DNA of 64,000 nucleotides from Trochalopteron elliotii (lineage: Eukaryota; Chordata; Aves; Passeriformes; Leiothrichidae): assembly GCA_024734555.1 (NCBI GenBank), contig JANPWX010020521.1, positions 248,827-312,826 of the forward strand, read 5' to 3'. Position 1 is the stretch's first letter. Each line of letters starts with the position of its first letter. The notes beneath the pieces were generated by a model. It was not told the DNA's origin and ran no database searches. It saw only the letters and a list, made by a program, of their open reading frames with translations. This document shows positions 1 to 11,689 of this stretch, in pieces. The translations under genes and the position numbers were made by a program.

Positions 1-8
1 ACAAAGCT

Positions 9-45
9 CCCCCCCTCCCCTCCCCTCCCCTCTCCTCTCCTTTTC
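9..45. repeat. (CCCCT)n / CT-rich simple repeat
   Basis: A pyrimidine tract begins with perfect CCCCT pentamers and decays into CTCTC and TTTT. The opposite strand is a run of AGGGG units, the kind of G-rich strand that can form quadruplexes. The same pentamer recurs at 53251-53280 beside the assembly gap. Confidence 0.9.
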
Positions 46-59
46 CTTATTTTAAGAAA

Positions 60-1347
60 GCCAGAAGTTCTTTGGTTCCACACATGAAATTCATCAGAAA
101 ATGGTTTCTCTCAGTTTTACGCTTCCCCCTTTTGTCCTTTGCAAACATAACCACTGACATACTTAAATTTTTTTTTGTAACCATTAAAAATGTGAATTAA
201 CCTGAACTATGACACCCCCAAGGCCTCAGCAGAAAGCCACCATCTTCAAGACAATTACTTGTTACAATTACATTTTGTTGCTTCTCTTCTAGCCATTGTT
301 TTAAAATGTATGTTGAAAAATCTCTGAATGTATATGATAGTTTCCTAGATTGCATCATTTTTGTCATGGATTTTTGTTTTTATTTCCAAGTCAAAGTAGG
401 AAAAAATATAAAATCAGCATCTCCCAGTGTAATTTTCCCTCTGCAGAGCAACTTGCAGTCTTGAAAGTGAACAGCATTCTCTCCTTTTAAATCTCATGGA
501 GTGATTTTTTAGGTCAATTAATTTCCCCAGCCTAGATTTGTTATCACTATCGCCTTCCAGTCATGGTGAGAAACATGCACATAACATTATTATTTGTGTT
601 TTGTCAGCTACCTGATTATCTGGCAATATCCTTAGATGCCTTATATTAGGGATAAATCCAACTGGTTCCCACTTCATTCTTTTGATTGCGTCAGGAATAT
701 TGCCTAAAAGCCTCACATTGTTTACTACTGCTTTTCCTGGCATTGGTACAGAAGATTTTAGTTCAGTCTTACTGAGTTTATTTCTAATGTATTCCAACTT
801 TGTATCCACTGGCATCTCTCTGCTCTATGAGAAATATTCAGACAAATACATTTTTTCTATGTAAAGGCAATATCAATTGGCTAGTTTCAGGGTTATCATA
901 AATCCTGCTGTGTTCTGATATATACATAGAAAGCACAAGTTATTTTCTTATAGCTTCCTTTGCCCTTGCTTCTCTAGAAACCGCTATGATTATTTTATAT
1001 GCATTTTGATCCCTTATTTTAGGCAGTATCTATGCTTGATGATTTGGACTCAGTTTGATTTCTGCTTGTTTACTGAGCACTCTTACAAGGACACAGTTGT
1101 TTCTGGAATGAACTTCTGAAGCAAGCATGTTTGTGGAGAAAACGTTTGTGAGAAGATAAAGCTAAGTGTGACATTCTCCCTCAACACCAAGAGACCTGGG
1201 AAAAAAAACAAAACCTTGGAAAAAGATCACTTCAACCTGTTAATGTTTCATGATTTTGATTTAGTAGTTGTCAGGGAATTGTATTTTTTTTTCCTGATCA
1301 GTACTCAACATTCTTAAAGGAGGTAATTTGTTAAAAAATCTAGAAAT
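60..1347. other. AT-rich intergenic sequence, no gene seen
   Basis: Only short chance open frames are present (60-84 codons, antisense to one another), with no recognisable domain, splice-flanked exon or repeat family. The stretch ends where the CR1 tail begins. Confidence 0.6.
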
Positions 1348-2725
1348 TCATAGAATCACAGACTATGGAAAATACTTGTTGAGGTCATTAAGTGAAATCA
1401 TCAACCCAGCACCACCACGTCATGTTCATCATAAATCCTGTTCTCAGGTGCTGTATCCACACATCTTTGGTAACTTTCAGGGGTGATGACTCCACCATTT
1501 ACATGGGCAGTCAGTTCCAATGCTTTGCTTCCACTTCTGTGGGAAAAGTTTTCCTAATATCCAATCTAAACCTCCAATGGCACAACATGAGGCTGTTTCC
1601 TTTTCTTCTTCTTGTGTCCTGTCCCCCCTGTTCCCTGGGAGCAGAGTCTGACCCTTCCCTCGCTGCACCCTCCTGTCAGGGAGTTCTCAAGAAGGTCCCC
1701 CTGAGTCTTCTTTTCTCCTGGGTGAGCCTCCCGCAGCTCCCTCAGTTTGTCATAGTGCTCCAGGTCCTTCCTCAGCTCTGTTCCCTTCTCTGGGCATGCT
1801 CCAATCTCTCAAAGTCCTTCAGGTGGTGAGGTGCCCAGAGCTGGACATGGCACTTGAGGTGTGACCTCAGCAGTGCCAGCACAGGGACGGCCACTGCCCT
1901 GCTCCTGCTGCCACACCATGGCTGGGACAGTCCAGGGGCTATTGGTCTTCTTGGCCACCTGGGCACCCCTGGGCTAGTGTCCAGCTGCTGTCACCAGCAC
2001 CCCCTGGGCCTTTTCCAGCTTTCCAGCCACTTTTCCCCCAGCCTGGAGCTGCGGGGGTTTGTTATGACCCAAGGGCAGGACCCAGCACTTCCTCTGATTG
2101 TACCTCACCCCATTGGCCTCATGCCATGGATCCAGCCTGCCCAGACCCCTCTGCAGAGCCCCCCTGCCCTCCAGCAGATCCACACCCCCACCCAGCCTGG
2201 TGCTGTCTGCAGTCTTGGTGAGGGTGCACTCAATGCCCTCTGCCAGGTAATCAATGAAGATGTTAAACAGTGCTGATGAGCTGTTCCACCACCTCCCTCA
2301 GTACTCTTGGATGATTCTCATCCAGCTCCATTGACTTATGTGGGGCTAAGTTTCCTAACAATTCACTGACCATTCCATCATGGATTATGGGGACTTCATT
2401 CTGCTCCCTGCCTCTCTCTTCCAGCTCAGGGGCTGGGTACCTTGGGAACAAGTGGTCTCATTATTAAAGACTGAGGCAAAGAAGGCAGCTCCTCATCTTT
2501 GTCTCTCTGTTTCCCTCCACATCCAACAAAGGATTCTCCTTGACTCTCTTTTTATTGCTCATATATTTGCATAAATGCTTTTTAGCATTTTTTTATACAT
2601 CTTTTATAGCGGTGGTCAGATTAAGTTCTAACTGGTCTTTGGCCCTTCTAATTCTCTCCCATGACCTCACAGCATCCTTGTAATATTCCTGAGCTTCCTG
2701 GTCCTTTTTTCCAGAGGCAGAAACA
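1348..2725 (-). mobile_element. CR1 LINE fragment, 3' part
   Basis: The plus strand shows the reverse complement of a CR1 LINE 3' region. It starts with a tail motif (TCATAGAATCACAG). Hallmark phrases follow in the expected order: CCTAATATCCAATCTAAACC near 1553-1574, the stretch about the ageing of cases by dominance of GGCCACCTGGGCAC near 1952-1966, and TTAAACAG near 2263. The far end near 2640-2720 still resembles the longer CR1 3' region. The element therefore points to the minus strand, is 5'-truncated as most CR1 copies are, and is old: many substitutions and no intact reverse transcriptase frame. The GC-rich overlapping ORFs here (for example 1392-1829 and 1854-2276) read antisense through it and are not genes. 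The 2725 boundary is approximate. Confidence 0.88.
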
Positions 2726-5051
2726 GAAATTTGCACATGGATGTTTCATCACTATCTGATGCAAGCCTATGTGCACAGAGCTAAGTCCAAGGAAAATAAG
2801 GAATTTATACTTCAGATGCTTCAATATTCTTTTTTTTTCTCTGCACACCTGATCAAATGTTGTTGAATAATCCTTTTGAATGTAAAATTTTTAATCAAGA
2901 AATTGATTTAGATTTTGGAAATAAGGGTTTCTCTGTCTCCCTAAAAAAAAAAAAGTTGCATGTTTATCGCTAATTTCTACATTTATATATTACTGTGTTT
3001 CTGAGTAAGGAATGCCTACAGTTTTGTACAGAATGTACAAGTGCATTATCTTCTTCCCAGGAGGATATGGATGATGGGATTACCTTATATAAAGCCCAAC
3101 ATTTGAAATACGCATACCTTTCCTTAAAATAATAATACAAAACAATATGGGGTGGGAGGGAGATGTTATCCATTTATTGTGGAGATGGTAAGGAGGTGGC
3201 TGCAGATTTTTCAAATATTTATTAATAGGCTCTTTTGTGCCATCCATTACCATAGTAACAAAATAGCTCATGCAATCATGGCTTCATTCTTCATTTTCTG
3301 AAGATAAATAGATGGGAACTGAGATGCACAGATGAGACTAAAAAACCAGTGTCAAAACAGGATTTCTGCACTGGAGACAGTCTGAAATCTAGATTTCTGG
3401 AGTCCTATCTATTGCTTTAACTAAATTAATCTGTCTTTTTACTGAAGAACAAAGTAATTAGATAATTAGTCACTAAATAAATTAAAGTTTTTTCTCTTTT
3501 TTTACTGTTTTGCTAGTCATCTTGGCTGATTTACCTGATGGTGCCTGTGTGAAGCCTTCCTTGTGAGCAGCATGCGTGGGAGCAAAACCACAGCATGTTT
3601 CAGTTTTGCTGATTGGCCCTTTGAACTCAGTGTATTTCTTGCTTTGTTTCTGAAGGATTTCAATATCCAGGTAACACTGGCATTGTGTGTTGGTCTCAAA
3701 AGGTAAATTTTATTTGAATTTGTTTGAAAAGCACTGAAATACTTATCTTTGGGGTGGCAAGAGTGTGTACTGTCTGTGATCTGTCAGACTCATCCCAAGG
3801 ATTTTTGGAAGCATTAGTTCTCCTTCACCAATGTCTCACACTGTTTAATACTAAGGTGTCACTGGAAGACCCAGACTAAGTCTTATCAACTCAAAATGAA
3901 AAATTTATTGGGATTTTTCTGAATATTTCAATGTTGCAACAAAATCCCTTTTTCTTCCAGATGAAGCACATTTCTGAGAAAACTGTTCATCTTCTAGCAA
4001 TGAACAACACTGGTGAAAAATAGTCAGTCTGTTCAAGCAGGTCTTTGGATTTCTAAAGTGTGAATTCTGGTGCTGGAGGTTGGGGTCTTGTCTGCCCTTG
4101 CCCTCAAAGATACTGTTTCCTACAAGGGCCAGCAGCAGAGAATCCCAGACAGGTCGATATCACTGCAGAGCTGGGCTTTGCAGTGTGTGGCTCTTTCAGC
4201 TCTGATTTGCCCCTTGCTTTTCCTGGGTAGGCAGCAAAGGACACCTCCTGAGCTGTACCCTGGTTTTTGCCCCTCATTTCACCTGGGTGAAGCTGTTGGC
4301 TAGCCGAGTTCCACACCGTCCTTCTGGGAAGCAATTTTTGCCATCCAGCTTTTGCCAGCCCACTCCTGTGGGCTGAGCTATGACTGCCAACAGCTCAGGA
4401 GCATTTCTCAAGGTAACCACTGAACTTCTTGTTTGGAGGAACATCAGAAACAAAAGGTGATGTGTGGCAGTGCTAAAGTGATGTAAAAAATGTTAATACT
4501 TTTTTTTTTCCCCTCTTCAACTGCCTTTACTAATGTTTCCTTCTCTCCAACAAAAGGAATGACACCTGCAGTAGCACCTGGAGGATCCATCTGTATGATC
4601 AGTGTCTACATGAGCCATGCTTCTGTATTACCTCCTCTTCCTCTGCCTGGTTTGATACATATCTCCCTTTCTTTCTGCTCTCCTTTTATATAATTCATTT
4701 CTCCATCAGTGCAAATATTTCTTTCCCCCCACAGATTGAAAAAGTTCTAATTGGCTGTACTTTCAGGTTGTAACTTTCCTCTGACTGTACATCAGCAAAC
4801 TGTACCTTCTTCACTCATGTCTTAGGTAAAAAATGTGTCAGGCTTTATCAGTCTTCCTCTTCTCTGTGATGAAGTTTGAGTTGATCTTCACTCATGACTC
4901 CTCTGGAAGCATCACCTGGACATTTTTCAGAGATTCTTCCATTTCCTGCAGCCCTGAAGCTCTTGGCTGAGAGTTCGGAGTGAAATCAGAGAAAGACACG
5001 AGGACAAGTGGGAGAAAGACATGCCCAGAGACTGTGTCAGGGAAAAAGACA
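2726..5051. other. Intergenic sequence, no gene recognised
   Basis: AT-rich sequence runs to about 4050, then a more GC-balanced part follows. Short open frames at 4070-4303 (plus) and 4104-4334 (minus) overlap antisense and show no domain. The last 180 bases lie downstream of the minus-strand Topors-like ORF and may include its 3' flank. Confidence 0.5.
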
Positions 5052-5057
5052 TTTATT
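5052..5057 (-). promoter_or_regulatory. Candidate polyadenylation signal AATAAA
   Basis: TTTATT on the plus strand is AATAAA on the minus strand. It lies one base beyond the TAA stop of the Topors-like ORF (stop codon 5059-5061). If used, the 3' UTR would be extremely short. Six-base matches also occur by chance in AT-rich DNA, so support is modest. Confidence 0.4.
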
Positions 5058-5058
5058 T

Positions 5059-5820
5059 TTAATTTTGTGAAGATTTTCCTCCACCCTCTTTGTGCTGCCG
5101 GTGGGGCTTCTTCCTGGGCTGGGGGACATTCAGGGGCCTGTGAGCCTTTCTTTTTGGGTGGCACCATGATCCCTGAAACAAGTGGTCCCTGTCCTGGCTG
5201 GGAGTGGAGGGACTGTGACTGGAACCCTGGGCAGAGGGACCTGTGGTCACTTCCTGCCCTGGCGCCTCCTGGGGATGGACTTGCTCTGTGGGGATGGGGA
5301 CAGAAGAGAAGTGGCTGGGACCATTGTGGGGTCCAGCTGGACCCCATCTTTGGCTAGAGCTGCTGGAACTAGAGATAGCTGCAGGGTTTTCTCGCTTATC
5401 CCTGGCAGCATGGGAGTGCAGTAGGCCCCTGGCCCTCTCACTGCACCAGCTCTCAATGACACTGATGATGCTGTGGACCAATGGTCCTGTATGCTCCTGC
5501 AGTAAATGCTGCAACCTCTGGACCAGGACCTCTGCAACAGGGCCATGCACACATAGGCTGTGCAGGATGCTGCTCTCTGCACTCTCTACAAGCCACCACT
5601 GATCCCAGTATATACCCACCAACCTCTGGTGCAGCCAGGGCTGCACCAGGTCCAAGAGATGCTGCTGTTGGCGTAAAAGTCCTGCCCAGACCTCAGGCAG
5701 GAGGCCACCCACAGCCATTGGGCAATGGGGGCTGTTTTCAGCCAGGCCACTGGCAGCTGTCCCTGCCTGGCTGCTGGACTCTGATAGCCCTTCCATGTCC
5801 ACATCCATATCCTTGTCCAT
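5059..5820 (-). CDS. Topors-like protein lacking the RING finger, single-exon ORF
   Basis: This 253-codon open frame is the longest in the window that does not run through N bases, and it sits in a local GC-rich island. The protein starts with an acidic Met/Asp stretch (1-10) and a Ser/Ala-rich linker (11-35). A Trp- and Leu-rich, probably helical block follows at about 40-135 (EVWAGLLRQQQHLLDLVQPW, then LLQEHTGPLVHSII). A Ser run lies at 150-156, and the tail is basic and Pro-rich (PKRKAHRP, PRKKPHRQH), like a nuclear localisation signal. From memory of the family, the middle block and tail resemble songbird proteins annotated as E3 ubiquitin-protein ligase Topors-like. TOPORS is a nuclear RING-type ubiquitin and SUMO ligase. 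No cysteine/histidine RING is present here or in frame upstream, so ligase activity is not expected. Start: the first ATG of the frame, about 116 bases from a TATA box. It could be a young duplicate with a changed N-terminus or an expressed pseudogene. A protein search would decide. Confidence 0.6.
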   Translation of the reverse strand: MDKDMDVDMEGLSESSSQAGTAASGLAENSPHCPMAVGGLLPEVWAGLLRQQQHLLDLVQPWLHQRLVGIYWDQWWLVESAESSILHSLCVHGPVAEVLVQRLQHLLQEHTGPLVHSIISVIESWCSERARGLLHSHAARDKRENPAAISSSSSSSQRWGPAGPHNGPSHFSSVPIPTEQVHPQEAPGQEVTTGPSAQGSSHSPSTPSQDRDHLFQGSWCHPKRKAHRPLNVPQPRKKPHRQHKEGGGKSSQN

Positions 5821-5839
5821 GTCTGTGTGTCACAGACGC

Positions 5840-5890
5840 CTAGGGAAGAGCTGAGGACCACAGGCTGCTCCCTCTTGCTAACATCCTCAT
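5840..5890 (-). CDS. Short upstream ORF (16 codons) in the putative 5' leader
   Basis: An ATG at 5888-5890 opens a 16-residue frame (MRMLARGSSLWSSALP). It stops at 5840-5842, 19 bases before the Topors-like ATG. If transcription starts below the TATA box, this uORF would precede the main frame and could lower its translation. It is too short for coding statistics, so it is offered only as a leader feature. Confidence 0.25.
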   Translation of the reverse strand: MRMLARGSSLWSSALP

Positions 5891-5935
5891 CGGCAGTCCA
5901 GGATCAAGCCAATCTGACCCAGGGTCTGCTGGCAC

Positions 5936-5944
5936 CTTATATAG
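5936..5944 (-). promoter_or_regulatory. TATA box for the Topors-like ORF
   Basis: The minus strand reads CTATATAAG here, a strong TATA match. It lies about 116 bases upstream of the ORF start, leaving room for a start site near 5910 and a leader of about 90 bases. A TATA box on a retrocopy-like gene suggests that a promoter was duplicated with the gene or acquired. Confidence 0.5.
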
Positions 5945-5957
5945 CAGTGAGGGACAT

Positions 5958-6125
5958 GATGCCACAATCATCCCCCCGGATGTCACAATCCATCACTTGG
6001 TAACATCATCCTCTGTCACCTTGATGACATAATTGAATGTGTCAATTGAAATATGTAAGATACAGACACTGTATTATGTAAGCCATAAGGTCACAGTGAT
6101 GATGATCATCCTGGTAATGTCACAA
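5958..6125 (-). promoter_or_regulatory. Repeated TGACATCA/TGTCAC-type motifs upstream of the TATA box
   Basis: Two near-identical 15-16 base units occur: GATGCCACAATCATC at 5958-5972 and GATGTCACAATCCATC at 5979-5994. Variants follow (GGTAACATCATC, TGTCACCTTGATGACAT, GTCACAGTGATGATGATCAT). The cores resemble CRE half sites (TGACA, TGTCA). Clustering just upstream of a TATA box suggests a promoter array. Factor binding is inference. Confidence 0.3.
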
Positions 6126-6557
6126 AGGACATCAGACTTGACTGTGACTTTAGCCTCCTCCAGTTGCCCGCACTGTTCACCTTCTCCAGTACAATTCCTG
6201 TCAAAATAAACAATTCAGTCCTGAACATCTTCTTCCCAATTGTTTCCATCTTAGATACATTTGGTCCCAGGTTTGGGATTTTGTGCAGCATTATTTGGGC
6301 AATGTCAGATTTGAAGTTTATGGTGCTCTTCTCTTGCAAGATTCCATTTTCCAACACGTCCCCAGTTCTCCCCTCCAGATTTTATGTTCGTGTTGGCCAT
6401 CACTCGGGCAACTGTCCTTCAGAGATTGTGAAATCCAGCCATTCCTTACAGTGCCAACTGAAACCTTTCCTGGCTTCCTGCACCAGCCTATGCTGCAATT
6501 TCTGATGGTCATTAATGGATCTGTCTGCAACCTCGTCAATTTTCTGCAGCCATAAGT
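6106..6557 (-). pseudogene. Possible broken coding stretch of unknown identity
   Basis: Two protein-like segments lie on the minus strand in different frames. The first, about 6557-6410, reads without stops through LWLQKIDEVADRSINDHQKL and on to WHCKEWLDFTISEGQLPE before a stop. The second, within 6106-6357, reads ILQEKSTINFKSDIAQIM and continues for about 83 codons from its Met. Together they look like one degraded helical protein with a frameshift between 6360 and 6410. I do not recognise the family. The position directly upstream of the Topors-like promoter may mean that both were duplicated as one unit. A chance origin is possible. Confidence 0.25.
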
Positions 6558-9500
6558 CTGTTAACACAGGTCTAATGGTTTGACTTTAAATGATGGTGCT
6601 GTCCTTCACACCGGTTACAAAACCCCTAAATGTTCTAAAATGGGCAGCAGAATAAAGTGAGAGTGAAAATGTAGATATAAATTTTTAATTCTGAGGGCTT
6701 GTTTTTGTTCCAATGTCACGTGTTCATAAAATGTTTTTACAGACATTAGAGCAGTAGAGGTCTTTAAGAGAGGATCATGTCCTTTTAATGCTTCCCTCAT
6801 AGGTGTGTGAGATCCAGGTTGATGTACATTCTATTGGGTTGTTGAATACTGATTTTTATTAGTGGCTTAGAAAATACATAGTAAGCCTTGTATTGGTGTA
6901 CATGAAACGCGGGCAGCAGGAAGAAAGGTTATTTTATGACCACATCCTTAAAATTTCCATTAAGACTTGAAATGATTAAAGAAAAAGAACTAGAAAGATT
7001 TAGGCTTCTTACATAATTCTTTGGAAGAAGAGTGCTTTCATGATTTGTGTTAGTAACATTCATAAAGAAAGACATAGTGACTGTATCGAGTGAAGGACAT
7101 ACAGTTAAATCACTTATATTCTACTTTTTATGGCATGATTGAGTTGTGAATTATGTTCATTTTCCTTGAATTTACAGGCTGGAACAAATGGTGAAGTCTT
7201 AGTTATAGGAGTATTTCCATGACTATAACTTTCTTTGTGCCAGCACCCCTTCCTTGGATGCAGGTTGACTGTCTGAATTGTGCTGGCAGGGTGCAAAGCG
7301 TTGCAGGTTGTGCTTGGAGCTCAGATGGACAACTCAGGGTGATCTAAGAAGGGTTGGCTTCTATCTGCCCCACATTAAGATAGGCAGCAAGGTCTGGTTA
7401 ATAGAGCTACTGACTTTGTAACCATGAGCTTGGATTCTAGTGCAAACTGGTTCTGCTTCCATTTCTCATCCTTAAGAGAATATTTGTCTTGTTTGCAAAG
7501 ATCTTTCAGTCATTTAGGTGATTAGAATGGATGAGATTGCTGTGGTTCTGGAGCTCAATCTCTGTTCTTCTCCATGTGTCTTGTAGACAAATATGCATAA
7601 AATGTGAAGAATGAGGCTACAGGACATAAGCCAGATACTCATTTGTGCATCTGAGATAGGATTAATGAGTGGCCAGCCTTGACGAGAAGCTCAAGTGCAA
7701 ATCAATTTACAAAATGATAAAGCAAGAACTTCCTTAATGAACAGATCAAGCATTCTGAAACATTATAGTTCACATACAGTTCTCCCCTTCCAAAATTTTC
7801 TTGGGAAGGCCATGTTCAATGGCACAGAAAAGGTAATGCCACATTTATGACAGTCATTGATAAACATCACAAATCAATCTACAGCAATTAAATTCACCGT
7901 TCCACCCTGCCAAACTCTTCTGCATAGATGTGAGGTGAGTTAATGGAGCTCTTCCTGCCAAGGAATGCACACAGAGGTGTGCACTGTTATACCATGTCCT
8001 ACAGTTGGAGAACATAGTCCTATGAAGTGTCATCATACTATTTGTGCTTGTCACTCACTCAGACAATGTATTAAACTGGAGATTAACTATTATTAATTGT
8101 ACAAGAACTACTAGTCAAGCCATGAACATAATTTATTGTACATTCTGTTGAACAGAGAGTGCTCACTGGGGTGATCTGCTGGTACTCAGGTGATCCTGGA
8201 GAATTTAATATTCAGCTGGGATACATGAGTCTATGCCAGGAGACTGCTCAGCACAGCATTGTGAGACTCAGTTATATCCACAGTAAAAAGTCCTCTTTCT
8301 TTCCACACCCCAAAGGAGGCAGACCTGTCTGTGGTTATGTCTCTGCTCTTTCCACCAGAGCAACTGAGGACACATTTACTGATAAGGCAATTCTAACTTA
8401 CATGTCTGTCACTTCTACTGAATGTTTAATGAAAGATTATCTCTTGAGATAGTTTTCTCTGCACATTGCAGGAAAAGTTGTGTGACACTTATTTCAATGT
8501 GCAAACCTTGATTCTGTGCAGGGTTGAGATGGATAACAGTAGTCTCACTTGTATTTGTAGTTGAATATCTATTGAATCAAGTCCTCCGCGATTTATTTTT
8601 GGTCAAAGGACATTTCACCTCATCAGCACATTGGAGCAAGAGATCTTCAACAAGACAGGAGTTTCAGAAATCAGATATTTTTTTATTACTTTTGTTTCAA
8701 CACTGAATTAATTTTTAAAGGCAGCTACCAGAGCAGAAACATGTTCTGTAGAAAGACCTGGTAAGCTGTGTTGCATTAGTAAACACATCAGTTTTCAGCT
8801 ATTCACAGACCCACTTCTGAAAAACTCTTGAAGCAACTGAGTATTTGTAAATACCTGGCTGAACAGACACAGGATGCTGCTGTTAACAGAACACTGCTCA
8901 TTTCATTAGCATTTTGATCTGGTCTTGAAATAAAAAGTGTATACAAGCTTGACTTGTCACTAGAGCCATCTGAACAGATCCAAATGACACCACTGACATC
9001 TTCAGCAACTGCTTGAGGTCTGAGCAGGTCTGTTGTTCAAGATTCTCAGCCTGGTTAATTTTTTTTTTCCACAGGGTTGTAACAAATGCATGATGCTTGG
9101 TGAGAAGAAATAAAAGGCAACTCACCGTGGCAGAATATTCTTGTGTTTGCTGTGACTTGGGATTCAGCATTTAACTTCAGGGTTTATCAGGAATGATTTG
9201 CAAGATTTCAGAGGGCTCAAAATGCTACAGGAATTATTGTAAACTGGGGTAGAATTTATGAATTATGCCCCACTGAGCAGGCAGTTATTCCACCACTGCA
9301 TCTGGCACCACTGACGATCCACATGGCAGGCTCATCATGAAGGAGTGATGAAGGTCCAAACCTCTGCTTATTTGCATCAGTGAAGGAAGGCTGCTGGCTT
9401 CAATGGTGGCAGAGACTGAAAATTCACTCATTCCTACAACCAGTCCCTGTAAGCTTGGCCTGTGAGGCACACAGGTTGTTTAGATCCTTTTAGAGATTAT

Positions 9501-11689
9501 TTTATACAAATGGAAAGGAACCGATGAGTCCCCAGGGCTTTTAGTTTGACATATTGTTTGTGCTTTAAATTCAATTTTACAGGAAATAGGAAAGAGTGTC
9601 ATTTTTCTCAGGCACTAATCTCTCCACAATATGGAGATCCAGTTCATTTCTTTGAGTCAGTTTTTGAATGATTATATGAGAAATGTTTAGGTTTTTTTTC
9701 CCCAGCTTTATAGTTAATATAAAGACATAGATTTATTAATAATGAAAATTGGCTATTTTCTTGGTGGTTTAAACATGTAACCACCAATTTATTCAAATCT
9801 TGCTGGATATAGGAAAAATATGTTTAATATGTTTACTCATGAATTTAATGTAATTAAATTGGGGAAGAAATTTTCCCAACAAAGGTATTTATTTCCCACC
9901 AGCAGTTAGAGAAGTATTTCTATTAACTGACTACTCAGAAATATGACTCACTTGGTGCAATGGAGTCCCAAATACACAAGTGACTTTACAGTTTCTACTT
10001 GTATTTCTGCTTTTAGGTATAAGCCAAGACAGGTCAAAAGAAGGCCAAATCAAGATTTAGTCAATGACGTTTTTTCCCCCTATGAAATGGAGAGCTTTTT
10101 CTTAGCTTAGCATGGTTGTGTAGTGTAAGTCCTGCTGTTCTATCTCTCTTAATCGAGGGTTATTAAAAACAACAGGTTGGTGGTGTAGAATGAACTGTGT
10201 GAAACAGTGGAATTGCAGCTGTGGATGTAGGAGGAGATCAAAGGCCTGTGGCTACAGACAGCTCACCACTGGTGAGACAGCTCACCATTAACTCCTTATA
10301 ATAGAAAGAAAATTGTCTTTAAATGAACTAGTTTTATGCATAACATAGAACACAATCATACCCCACCACCACCACCACCATGTATCTCTCAAATGTTATA
10401 CAGCAAATTTGGATATTGTGTGGAACTGAAGATTGGGTAAGAGACCTTTGGCAGCATCCATGCAAAGATGAATCCACACTAACTCATCTGTATCAAGTTC
10501 CCCCTTGGTATCATACTCCTACCAAAGCACTTGGGATGCTTATGGATCATCTTAAGCTGGCGAGACCACCCCAAACTGTCAAATTTCACATCTTAAGAGC
10601 AGGAGGATGAGCACAATGCCACAGAAAGTTTGTGTGTATCAGTATGTATCAGTTTTGATCTTATCATTCTGATGAATGAGCTTTAATAGCTGCATCATTT
10701 TAGCTGTGTGTTAATGGTATTGCAGCTGGGCTACCATTTCATAGGTGAGACTGCAATCCTTAATTAGTGGAAGAATTAATTATTTTGCATATTAGGTGTG
10801 TTTTCTGGGCTCACATAGGATACAAAAATTATAGATAAACAAGTTAGTGGGAAATGTCAACAACCTAGGCAGTGATTTGGACATAATAACTGGATTTCAG
10901 GTAGAGAGGTGTTTGAATACATATGCTGGATGCTTTCATAAAGTTCAACAGCTTCATTTATAGTAAATACTCCTGAGAAACTTTCACTTGCAGAATTATG
11001 TTACCACTTAACTCATGAAGCAGAGCTCTTTGTAAGAAACAACAAGGACAACAACAAAACCATCAAGAAACTGCCTCATAGTGCAAGAACAGATGAATCC
11101 TAGGGTTAATCTGCTTGTAGGGAAATGGTTTGAAGCTGAGGGTTAAATTGCAGTGTATGAATGTAGAATATCCTGTTTTGGTTTAATATTGGGTGGTTTG
11201 GGATCAAGCCCAGACCAAAGGTCATCCTAACCCTGGTTTGCCATCCAACTCAGCTTGTTAGGAATGGTTAGGGAGGGGTTAGGCTGAAGAAAAGGCCATG
11301 GAAGGGAATGCAATGTCTCCCTCTGCTTGAGGGCACCTCTGATTCTTGAAAAGGGTGGGAAAATGCCCAAGATTCCCACCCTCACAATCTGGGCTCAAGC
11401 ACACACTGAAGCAGGATGGCTCAGAGGCCTCTGCAGCCTGTGGAGGGAAGAGGGAAGCACCACCAAGGTTGAATAAAGGTCATCACGAGCCACCTCTGAC
11501 TCCTGCCAAGTTGAAACTGGTGCAATCAAGCTTGACTGCTAAGTGAGTAGTTGCCAAGGCCCAAACTCCCTCTTAGGCATGGCACAACACTGATCAATGC
11601 AAAGTGTATTTGCGCCCCTATAATGGCTATACTGTCTGTTCAGGCTGGTCTATCAAAAACATGGACAAAAATAAAATTTATTGATTTGC
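6558..11689. other. Intergenic sequence, no gene recognised
   Basis: Over five kilobases of AT-rich unique sequence contain only scattered short frames (60-97 codons), none with a domain, codon pattern or flanking splice signals that I would defend. The single notable low-complexity item is the (CCA)n run at 10363. Confidence 0.5.
10363..10380 (+). repeat. (CCA)n microsatellite
   Basis: Six perfect CCA triplets lie just before an ATG at 10380. The following 76-codon frame has no recognisable domain. Confidence 0.85.

Noticed and set aside
1392..2276. Overlapping 140-145 codon plus-strand frames
   Set aside because: They read antisense through a CR1 element and their composition is that of the CR1 3' region, not a gene.
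4892..5357. 125-151 codon frames on both strands over the Topors-like C-terminus
   Set aside because: They are shifted-frame or antisense shadows of the 253-codon ORF.
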